NCBI GenBank assembly: GCA_964647255.1
Contig: CAZYGI010000122.1
Coordinates: forward strand, 1-8,157
DNA: 8,157 nt
Origin: CAWJEL01 sp964647255
Lineage (GTDB): Bacteria; Chloroflexota; Anaerolineae; CG2-30-64-16
Direction: 5' to 3'
The position numbers and the translations under genes are program-made. Numbering within the stretch: the stretch's first letter is position 1; every line of letters starts with the position of its first letter. Positions 1 to 4,668 of this stretch are shown one piece after another. The notes under the pieces were generated by a model, which saw only the letters and a list, made by a program, of their open reading frames with translations, had not been told where the DNA came from and did no database searches.

Positions 1-820
1 ACGCCCGCCCCAACGCCGCACTCCCGGGTTGCTGGGTGGTGGCCACCAGGTGCACCCCCAACGCCCGGCCCATTTGCGCGATGCGCTCCAGTTGCCCGAC
101 AATGTCCCGGTTTTGCGCGGTCAGGTCAGCCACCTCCTCCACCACCACCACCAGCCGCGGGGTGCGGCTCCCGGTCTGCGCCCGCCGTTGCACCTCCTCC
201 GTGACCCACTGGAGCAGCCGCACGCACTGGAGCGGGTGCGTCTCCACCGGGTGGAGCAAATGTGCACTCTGCCGGAACTCGCGCAGCTCAAAGCCTTTGG
301 GGTCCATGACCAGGAGCCGGAGCTGCTCCGGGGTGTTTTGCGTGCACAGCCGGTAGAGCAGCCACTTGAGGAGCACCGTCTTGCCGGAGCCGGTGGTGCC
401 CCCAATAACGGTGTGCGCGTGCCCCTCCGTGGCCAGGTCATGCCACACCACACGGCCGTGCACGCCGATACCCAACGCCACACTCGTGGGGGTGGGTGGT
501 GCCAGCTGCTCCAGCCGGCCGGCGGCCAACACGCCCCGTTCGGCGGCCGGCTTGGCAATTTCCAGGAGCAGCCGGCCGCTATCCCGTCCCACACGGCAAC
601 TTTCCGCGCCGGCGGCCATAGCTAACGCGCCGCTGAGCCGCTCCACCGCCTCCGGGGTCTCCCCCAGCGCCAGCGTGACCGCGTAGACGCGCAGCTGGGG
701 ACCGTCCCACGCCAGACTGACAATGCTATTGATTCGCTTGCTCACCAACGTTGCCTGGAGCAGTCCCGCAATCAGCGTGCCGTCGGCTGCGCCAGGTGAA
801 CCTGTCATGTGTGTGGTCAT
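1..820 (-). CDS. FtsK/SpoIIIE-type DNA translocase ATPase (partial, C-terminus beyond window)
   Basis: Open frame of 273 codons from ATG at 820 to the window edge. GGAGG sits 5 bases upstream of this ATG; a second in-frame ATG at 808 lacks such a site. Residues ~30-105 resemble the FtsK alpha/beta region. The motor domain follows: a VALGIGVHGRVVWHDLA strand pair (~114-130) like FtsK 'LGKDISGEPVVADLA', Walker A GGTTGSGKT (140-148), the FtsK-typical MDPKGFEL (172-179), Walker B VVVVEEVADL (224-233) and GRALGVHLVATTQQP (251-265), matching FtsK 'GIHLxxATQRP'. There is no N-terminal membrane domain, unlike chromosomal FtsK, so this is a soluble hexameric dsDNA pump. It starts 17 bases after the integrase stop, probably in one operon. 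In mobile elements such proteins move element DNA during transfer, as in actinomycete AICEs; that role is inferred. The first Walker B acid is Glu rather than Asp. Confidence 0.88.
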   Translation of the reverse strand, partial: MTTHMTGSPGAADGTLIAGLLQATLVSKRINSIVSLAWDGPQLRVYAVTLALGETPEAVERLSGALAMAAGAESCRVGRDSGRLLLEIAKPAAERGVLAAGRLEQLAPPTPTSVALGIGVHGRVVWHDLATEGHAHTVIGGTTGSGKTVLLKWLLYRLCTQNTPEQLRLLVMDPKGFELREFRQSAHLLHPVETHPLQCVRLLQWVTEEVQRRAQTGSRTPRLVVVVEEVADLTAQNRDIVGQLERIAQMGRALGVHLVATTQQPGSAALGRA

Positions 821-837
821 GTGCACCTCCGTGCGTG

Positions 838-1752
838 CTACTTGTGGAGCTGGGTATCCACCGCCCCGTGCGCATCGTGCGCGGCCTTGAGGTCCTGCTC
901 CACGACTTTGAGATACCGCTGCAACACTTTGAGGTCACTGTGGCCCATAATCGCCGCCAGTCTGACCAGGTCCATGCCGGCCCGGAGGGACCACAGCGCG
1001 AACGTGCGCCGGAAGGTGTGGGGGTTGCACGGTTTCACCCCGCTGCGCAAACTGAGCCGCTCCAAAACCTGCCGGATGCCCCACGTAGTGAGCCGGACCC
1101 CACTCACCAGCGCAACCCACAGCGCCGCCTCCGGGGGTGGGGTCCCCCGCTCCCCAAGGTGCCGCATAAGTGCCTTGCGCCCCCGGCTCCCCAAGTACAC
1201 CATGCGGTCCTTGCGCCCCTTGCCCGCGCGCACCATCACCGCCCCGGTGGTCAGGTCCACATCACCCACATTCAGCGCCGCGCACTCTGTAGCGCGCACC
1301 CCGGTGTCCAGGAGGAACAGCACCAACGCCCGGTCACGTTCGGTGTCACAGGCATTCAGGAGCTTGTGCACGTCCTCCGGGGTCAGTGCCGGGAGCAATT
1401 CCTTGGGGAGCCGCGGCATACGCACCCGCCGCATGGGGTTGTCACCGGGGAGCCGGCCCTCGTACTCCAGGAACAGGAACAGGGTGCGCGCCGCACTTGC
1501 GTGGTGGTGCACCGTGGTGGCTGCCAGTCCCCGCGCTTGCACCTCCACCAGATAGCGCCGGAGGAGGTCCGGGGTCACGTCACGCACCAGCACCACCCCG
1601 CGGTCCTGGAGCCACCCCACCAGCGCACCCACATATTTGCGATACCACCGGAGGGTTGCCGGGGTGCACCGCGATGCCTCCCGGTCCAAATAGAAGGATT
1701 CCGCGGCTTGCGTTAAGGTCAGATAATCGGGTGTCGATTGCTTGGCAGACAT
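838..1752 (-). CDS. Tyrosine recombinase/integrase (phage/ICE type)
   Basis: 304 residues from ATG at 1752, the XerC/D size class. The N-terminal SAM-like core-binding domain spans ~10-100 (LTLTQAAESFYLDRE, then TPATLRWYRKYVGAL). The catalytic domain carries the full set: Arg153 (DTGVRATE), Lys178 (GKGRKDR), His245 and Arg248 (HTFRR), His271 (GHSD) and nucleophile Tyr280 (LQRYLK). Their spacing is close to XerD, so the enzyme looks active. The C-terminus (VVEQDLKAAHDAHGAVD) is like many element-borne integrases. It should cut and rejoin att sites. A GTG start at 1785 would add 11 residues but lies inside a hairpin. I prefer the ATG, with AAGGGG about 7 bases upstream as a weak Shine-Dalgarno. 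The gene begins 81 bases beyond a tRNA-Met 3' end and reads away from it, the usual placement for tRNA-integrating elements. I see no clear promoter between the two. Confidence 0.93.
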   Translation of the reverse strand: MSAKQSTPDYLTLTQAAESFYLDREASRCTPATLRWYRKYVGALVGWLQDRGVVLVRDVTPDLLRRYLVEVQARGLAATTVHHHASAARTLFLFLEYEGRLPGDNPMRRVRMPRLPKELLPALTPEDVHKLLNACDTERDRALVLFLLDTGVRATECAALNVGDVDLTTGAVMVRAGKGRKDRMVYLGSRGRKALMRHLGERGTPPPEAALWVALVSGVRLTTWGIRQVLERLSLRSGVKPCNPHTFRRTFALWSLRAGMDLVRLAAIMGHSDLKVLQRYLKVVEQDLKAAHDAHGAVDTQLHK

Positions 1753-1757
1753 CAAAA

Positions 1758-1793
1758 AACCCCTTGGGTGTCTCAGGGACACCACAAGGGGTT
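1758..1793 (-). terminator. Terminator-like hairpin with U6 tract abutting the integrase start
   Basis: Inverted repeat: a 9-bp outer stem (AACCCCTTG with CAAGGGGTT) and a 6-bp inner stem (GGTGTC with GACACC), one bulged A at 1784 and a 5-base loop. On the minus strand the stem runs directly into TTTTTT (1754-1759), then G and the integrase ATG. This is the form of a Rho-independent terminator for transcripts from the tRNA side. The 3' arm also contains the only Shine-Dalgarno-like run before the ATG, so the hairpin could both stop transcription and mask the ribosome site. Confidence 0.75.
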
Positions 1794-1833
1794 GTGGGTG
1801 GAGGATGGGAACCTACTACATCTTGGGGTCAGG

Positions 1834-1905
1834 TGGCGACGCTCGGACTCGGACCGAGGACCCAGCGATTATGAGCCGCTTGCTCTGCCACTGAGCTACG
1901 TCGCC
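1834..1905 (-). tRNA. tRNA-Met (elongator), anticodon CAT
   Basis: A full 72-base cloverleaf. Acceptor stem GGCGACG pairs with CGTCGCC, the D stem is GCTC/GAGC with a 7-base loop containing GG, the anticodon stem is AGCGG/TCGCT with loop CTCATAA (CAT at 1871-1873), the variable loop has 5 bases, the T stem is CTCGG/CCGAG and the discriminator is A. The 5' part (GGCGACGTAGCTCAG) and GGGTC after the anticodon stem resemble elongator tRNA-Met rather than the Ile2 CAT isoacceptor. CCA is not fully encoded (ACCT). The T loop is TCCGAGT, with C in place of the near-universal U55. No convincing promoter of its own is seen, so it is probably co-transcribed with tRNA-fMet. Confidence 0.93.
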
Positions 1906-1918
1906 TGTTTGATATAAG

Positions 1919-1947
1919 AGACCTGACAGGGGTTGGCTGTCAGGTCT
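1919..1947 (-). terminator. Perfect 11-bp hairpin between tRNA-fMet and tRNA-Met
   Basis: AGACCTGACAG pairs perfectly with CTGTCAGGTCT around a 7-base loop. It begins 7 bases after the 3' end of tRNA-fMet. The sequence after it on the minus strand is only loosely T-rich (CTTATATC). It may be a weak terminator that lets some transcription reach tRNA-Met, or a processing/3'-protection structure for the tRNA precursor. Confidence 0.55.
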
Positions 1948-1954
1948 GCTCAGG

Positions 1955-2026
1955 TTGCGGGGGCTGGATTCGAACCAGCGACCTTCGGGTTATGAGCCCG
2001 ACGAGCTGCCACTGCTCCACCCCGCG
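1955..2026 (-). tRNA. Initiator tRNA-fMet, anticodon CAT
   Basis: A 72-base cloverleaf with the initiator hallmarks: an unpaired C1:A72 at the top of the acceptor (CGCGGGG against CCCCGCA), three consecutive G-C pairs at the base of the anticodon stem (TCGGG/CCCGA around CTCATAA), and an A11:U24 pair in the D stem (GAGC/GCTC). The T loop TTCGAAT is canonical. The discriminator is A, followed by CCT, so CCA must be completed enzymatically. It sits directly downstream of a near-consensus promoter and upstream of elongator tRNA-Met. Confidence 0.97.
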
Positions 2027-2037
2027 TCACACATGCT

Positions 2038-2065
2038 ATTCTACGCACTTTGGGCGATTTGTCAA
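2038..2065 (-). promoter_or_regulatory. Sigma70-type promoter for tRNA-fMet (and probably tRNA-Met)
   Basis: The minus strand reads TTGACA (2060-2065), a 16-base spacer, then TAGAAT (2038-2043), one mismatch from consensus. The expected start near 2031 leaves a leader of only ~5 bases before the mature tRNA 5' end at 2026. It fits in the 41-base gap after the FtsB-like stop codon. Confidence 0.8.
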
Positions 2066-2067
2066 AG

Positions 2068-2439
2068 TTAGCGTAGCTTGTTCCACCACCGCTGCCAGAA
2101 GGGCTGATTCGCCGCGGCGGGCTCGGTCGCAGCCGCCGGGACTTCGGCCTGCCCCTCCACGACGGTGGTTCCGGCCGGCGCCAGGCGAAATAGCCGATAG
2201 GCCCACGGAACGACTTGTTGGCCGCCTTCGGCCTGGGACACCTCAGCACGCAGGCGGGCATTCTGCTCTCCGAGCTGGGTGAGGCGCGCCTGGGCCTGCT
2301 CGAATTCAGCCGTCGCAGCGCTGCGCTCGATCGCCAGGTTGCTGAACAGGATCACCACACCGACGAGCAGCGCCAGAACGGCCAGGAGCACCAGCGGGGA
2401 GCGTCCCGTCAGAAGCCTTGACCAACGCTGCGCCAACAT
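2068..2439 (-). CDS. FtsB/DivIC-like septum formation initiator (divisome) protein
   Basis: 123 residues from ATG at 2439, with GGGAGG ending 6 bases upstream. A longer frame from 2559 would cross tRNA-Leu and is rejected. The layout is that of FtsB/DivIC: a short cytoplasmic N-terminus (MLAQRWSRLLTGRS), one membrane span (~15-37, LVLLAVLALLVGVVILFSNL), a heptad-rich coiled coil (~42-72, FEQAQARLTQLGEQNARL), then a short globular tail (PWAYRLFRLAPAGTTVVEG) like the 'LGMVKPGETVY' segment of the family. The C-terminus is Ala/Pro-rich and ends in WQRWWNKLR. In other bacteria such proteins link FtsL and the septal synthases FtsW/FtsI. Sequence conservation in this family is low, so the call rests mostly on architecture. 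No separate promoter is visible; transcription probably comes through from the tRNA-Leu promoter. Confidence 0.75.
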   Translation of the reverse strand: MLAQRWSRLLTGRSPLVLLAVLALLVGVVILFSNLAIERSAATAEFEQAQARLTQLGEQNARLRAEVSQAEGGQQVVPWAYRLFRLAPAGTTVVEGQAEVPAAATEPAAANQPFWQRWWNKLR

Positions 2440-2475
2440 ATCGTCCTCCCGGAGCCGGTTTCGGGCCTTGAGGCG

Positions 2476-2508
2476 CAGAATCCCACGGCGATGTCGCGTG
2501 GGATTCTG
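2476..2508 (-). terminator. Perfect 12-bp hairpin 8 bases after tRNA-Leu
   Basis: CAGAATCCCACG pairs with CGTGGGATTCTG around a 9-base loop, starting 8 bases beyond the tRNA-Leu 3' end. No T tract follows on the minus strand (GCGCC follows), so it is not a classical intrinsic terminator. It may define the tRNA-Leu precursor 3' end or partly block transcription into the FtsB-like gene, whose start is 37 bases downstream. Confidence 0.5.
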
Positions 2509-2516
2509 GCGGTGAG

Positions 2517-2601
2517 TGCCGAAGGAGGGATTTGAACCCTCACGAGGTCTAATCCTCACTAGGTCCTGAACCTAGCGCGTCTGCCATTCCGCCACTTCGG
2601 C
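2517..2601 (-). tRNA. tRNA-Leu, anticodon CAG
   Basis: An 85-base class II tRNA. Acceptor stem GCCGAAG pairs with CTTCGGC, anticodon stem CTAGG/CCTAG encloses loop TTCAGGA (CAG; plus-strand 2566-2568), a long variable arm (TGAGGATTAGACCTCGT) follows, and the T stem GAGGG/CCCTC carries canonical loop TTCAAAT. The discriminator is A; the following bases are CTC, so CCA is not encoded. The long variable arm plus A73 fits leucine. Confidence 0.96.
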
Positions 2602-2625
2602 TGGGCTATCAGTTTTGCGAGTCTT

Positions 2626-2654
2626 TTTATACCATCACTGGCTGGACCTGTCAA
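2626..2654 (-). promoter_or_regulatory. Near-perfect sigma70 promoter for tRNA-Leu
   Basis: The minus strand reads TTGACA (2649-2654), exactly 17 bases, then TATAAA (2626-2631). The predicted start near 2619 gives a leader of ~18 bases before tRNA-Leu at 2601. The -35 box lies inside the last codons of the solute-binding protein gene, whose stop is at 2635-2637. The promoter may also feed the FtsB-like gene. Confidence 0.85.
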
Positions 2655-4305
2655 GTCCGGGCGACGTATTCGCTACGGTGATACGCTTAGTGACGATGTA
2701 CCAGTCGGCGATGTTGCGGAAACGATCCACCGGGGTGTTCAAGGGTCCGATCTGCACGTTGTGGATTTTGGTGCGGACGCCGTAGCTGTACACCGGGTGA
2801 TACAGCATCAGCGCCGGAACTTCGCCGGCGAAGGTCTGCTGGAATTGGCTGTAAAGCGCGCGGCGCTGCTCGCGGTCGTTGATCGCACGGGCGCGTTCGA
2901 CAGCTTCGTCAGCCGTGCGGTTGTCCCAGCCGGCATAGTTTTGCCCGGTTTTGATCTGCGTTGAGCTCCAGAGCGGATAGGGGTCGGGGTCGCCGGAGAG
3001 CTCCCAGGTTACCACTGCGGCGTCGTAGCTGCGCGGCACTAGAAAATCGCTGGTCAGGCCCGGCAGGGTGACGATCTGCGGCTGGGCCTGGACGCCGACG
3101 GCCTGCCAGGCCTTCGCCAGCTCGTCGAGCATCGCCTTATCTTTGCCCAGGAGCACGAAGGCCAGCTTGACGCCGTCGCGGTCCCGGACGCCGTCGCCAT
3201 CGCTGTCGGCCCAGCCCGCCGCGTCCAGGAGCTGCGCGGCCTTGGCCGGATCGAAAGCATATTTGGGCGTGGTGGCGTCGTAGGCCCAGGTGCCGGGCAA
3301 GATCGGCGAGTGCGCTACCAGCCCTTGCCCATCCAACACGGTGTCAACGATCTTTTGGCGATCCAGCGCGTAGAGCAGCGCCTGGCGCACCTTGACATCC
3401 TTGAAGAAGGGCGTGTTCGAGTTCTGGAGGTTCAGGTAGACCAGGGTGTAGCCGGATTGCGGTGCGCTGAAGATCTGGAGATCCTGGCGTTGGCTGGCGG
3501 TCGCGATCTCGTCGGGCCAGAGCCAACTGATGCCATCTATCTCGTTGCGATCGTATGCCGAGAGCAAGCTTTGGTGGTCAGGATAGAAGCGCAGGGTCAG
3601 GCCTTGCAGGTAGGGCGTCTGGCCGTAGTAGCGCGGGTTGACCGTGAGATCAGCGCGCGTGGCGGTGATGCTGGCGAGCTGGAACGGTCCGGTGCCGATG
3701 GGCCGGGTGTTGAACTGCGAGGTCGGCAGGTCCGCCACCGGCACGCTCTCCCATACGTGCGCCGGCAACAGCCCGATGGTGGTATAGTCCAGGAACGGTG
3801 CAAAGGACTGCTTCAACTTGAACCGCACCGCCAGCCCATCCGGGCCGTCGGGCGCCGACGCCTCCACGGTGGTCCACATGACCTTCAGCGAAGACGAGCC
3901 GGTGAAATCGGGCGATTGCATGACGCCGACGGTGTACAGCACGTCGGCTGCGGTGACGGGGACGTTGTCGTGCCAGTACAGGCCAGAGCGCAGGCGGAAG
4001 TCGTAGGTCAGACCATCCGTGCTGACGTTGAGGCTCTCGGCCAGATCAGGAACCACATTGCCCTGCTCATCCAGCCGGGTCAGGCCGTTAAAGAGCAGGG
4101 CGACGAGTTCCCGATCTACCTCGTTGTTGCCGCTGAGGAGGGGATTCAGGTATTGGGGATTCCCGGCTACGCCTTCGACATAGGCGCCGCCCCGTTCGGG
4201 CACGATCACGCTGGTGAAGTTGTAGGCGCTGTAGCCGAGCAGCGCAGACAGCAGCAAGATGCCCAGCAGGGCGATCACCGCTTGCCAGCGTAGGTATCTG
4301 CCCAC
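2635..4305 (-). CDS. ABC transporter substrate-binding protein, family 5 (peptide/opine/nickel type)
   Basis: 556 residues, the normal size for DppA/OppA-like proteins. The start is GTG at 4305, one base after the secG stop, with no strong Shine-Dalgarno, which suggests translational coupling. A hydrophobic segment (~8-29, QAVIALLGILLLSALLGYSA) has no lipobox cysteine, so the protein is probably held by an N-terminal membrane anchor or exported by an uncertain signal peptide. The family 5 core is clear: GNPQYLNPLLS (48-58), LLFNGLTRLDE, then PDLAESLNVSTDGLTYDFRL and the LYWHDNVPVTAADV signature (109-122), RPIGTGPFQL (201-210) and VRQALLYALDRQKIV (306-320). DSDGDGVRDRDG (367-378) is an acidic loop resembling a Ca-binding motif and is common in this family. 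It would bind a peptide-like ligand outside the membrane for an ABC importer. No permease or ATPase genes lie nearby, so the ligand is unknown. Confidence 0.9.
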   Translation of the reverse strand: MGRYLRWQAVIALLGILLLSALLGYSAYNFTSVIVPERGGAYVEGVAGNPQYLNPLLSGNNEVDRELVALLFNGLTRLDEQGNVVPDLAESLNVSTDGLTYDFRLRSGLYWHDNVPVTAADVLYTVGVMQSPDFTGSSSLKVMWTTVEASAPDGPDGLAVRFKLKQSFAPFLDYTTIGLLPAHVWESVPVADLPTSQFNTRPIGTGPFQLASITATRADLTVNPRYYGQTPYLQGLTLRFYPDHQSLLSAYDRNEIDGISWLWPDEIATASQRQDLQIFSAPQSGYTLVYLNLQNSNTPFFKDVKVRQALLYALDRQKIVDTVLDGQGLVAHSPILPGTWAYDATTPKYAFDPAKAAQLLDAAGWADSDGDGVRDRDGVKLAFVLLGKDKAMLDELAKAWQAVGVQAQPQIVTLPGLTSDFLVPRSYDAAVVTWELSGDPDPYPLWSSTQIKTGQNYAGWDNRTADEAVERARAINDREQRRALYSQFQQTFAGEVPALMLYHPVYSYGVRTKIHNVQIGPLNTPVDRFRNIADWYIVTKRITVANTSPGLDRSSQ

Positions 4306-4306
4306 G

Positions 4307-4531
4307 TTACCCGGAGATCTTGACGCTGATCAACGAAAGCAGCAGGAAGATCACGCCGACCGCGATGGTGGCGTTGAACATGGTCTTTTCGACCCCACGT
4401 CGCGTGCGCGTTACGCCCATGTCATTGCCGCCGAAGACGTTGCTCAAGCCCGCATCCTTGGCCTGGAGCAGGACGAGAACGCTGATGGTGATCGCCAGGA
4501 CGATCTGAGCCAGGTACAGATAGGTGGTCAC
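4307..4531 (-). CDS. secG: Preprotein translocase subunit SecG
   Basis: 74 residues, typical of SecG. It starts at GTG 4531 with GGAGG 9 bases upstream. A longer frame from 4693 would overlap the cydDC 3' end and adds no SecG-like sequence. Two membrane spans (~4-23, YLYLAQIVLAITISVLVLLQ, and ~52-71) flank the conserved cytoplasmic loop with LLQAKDAGLSNVFGG and the RRGVEKTMFNAT segment. SecG joins SecYE to form the inner-membrane translocon and aids SecA-driven export. A promoter lies ~90 bases upstream, and the solute-binding protein gene follows after one base, so the two form an operon. Confidence 0.93.
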   Translation of the reverse strand: MTTYLYLAQIVLAITISVLVLLQAKDAGLSNVFGGNDMGVTRTRRGVEKTMFNATIAVGVIFLLLSLISVKISG

Positions 4532-4579
4532 TGAAAACTGCCTCCGAGTCAGGATCAACGAATGTCGTTTCAATATACA

Positions 4580-4604
4580 GCCCCGCGGGATGTGCCAGCG
4601 GGGC
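4580..4604 (-). other. Hairpin in the secG 5' leader
   Basis: GCCCCGC and GCGGGGC (7 bp, all G-C) enclose an 11-base loop in the predicted ~85-base untranslated leader of secG. No T tract follows, so it is not a terminator. A separate 10-bp palindrome CTCGATCGAG (4607-4616) lies at the predicted transcription start and could be a protein-binding site, though a short palindrome may arise by chance in GC-rich DNA. Confidence 0.4.
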
Positions 4605-4621
4605 CGCTCGATCGAGGCTGG

Positions 4622-4649
4622 ATTATACCACGGCCCCGGCGAGGGACAA
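4622..4649 (-). promoter_or_regulatory. Sigma70-type promoter for secG and the solute-binding protein gene
   Basis: The minus strand carries a perfect TATAAT at 4622-4627 and TTGTCC at 4644-4649 (4 of 6 matches to TTGACA) with a 16-base spacer. It sits in the 137-bp gap between the cydDC stop (4669) and the secG start (4531), with a predicted start near 4615. No convincing terminator for cydDC is seen upstream of it. Confidence 0.7.
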
Positions 4650-4668
4650 AAACGCCTGACCTGCCTCG

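Larger units (their letters stand above)
1..1833. mobile_element. Putative end of a tRNA-Met-integrated element (integrase side; far end outside window)
   Basis: Inferred from gene order. The 3' end of tRNA-Met at 1834 is followed by a short gene-free stretch, then a tyrosine integrase and an FtsK-type translocase, while everything upstream of the tRNA looks like core chromosome. This matches integrative elements that use tRNA 3' ends as attB, with attL about 1800-1840. The second att copy, a direct repeat of the tRNA 3' end, should lie beyond position 1 and cannot be seen. The exact crossover point and element type (ICE, AICE-like, prophage or satellite) are unknown. Confidence 0.55.

Noticed and set aside
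751..1716. Plus-strand open frame of 321 codons opposite the integrase
   Set aside because: The minus strand encodes an integrase with all catalytic residues; the opposite frame has a shadow-like composition.
1753..1785. Upstream GTG start for the integrase at 1785
   Set aside because: It lies inside the terminator-like hairpin and adds residues (VSLRHPRGFL) not typical of the family; the ATG at 1752 gives a normal N-terminus.
1906..1950. Separate promoter for tRNA-Met
   Set aside because: A TATAT-like box near 1912-1917 has no -35 box at a proper distance; CTGACA in the hairpin arm is about 21 bases away.
2440..2559. N-terminal extension of the FtsB-like protein to 2559
   Set aside because: It would overlap tRNA-Leu; the ATG at 2439 has a good Shine-Dalgarno.
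3310..4293. Long plus-strand open frame (327 codons) opposite the solute-binding protein gene
   Set aside because: It is antisense to a clear family 5 binding protein, its translation shows no recognisable domain, and GC-rich DNA readily yields such shadow frames.
4640..4668. Intrinsic terminator after cydDC
   Set aside because: There is a T5 run on the minus strand (4648-4652 region) but no adequate stem before it; the run overlaps the secG -35 region.
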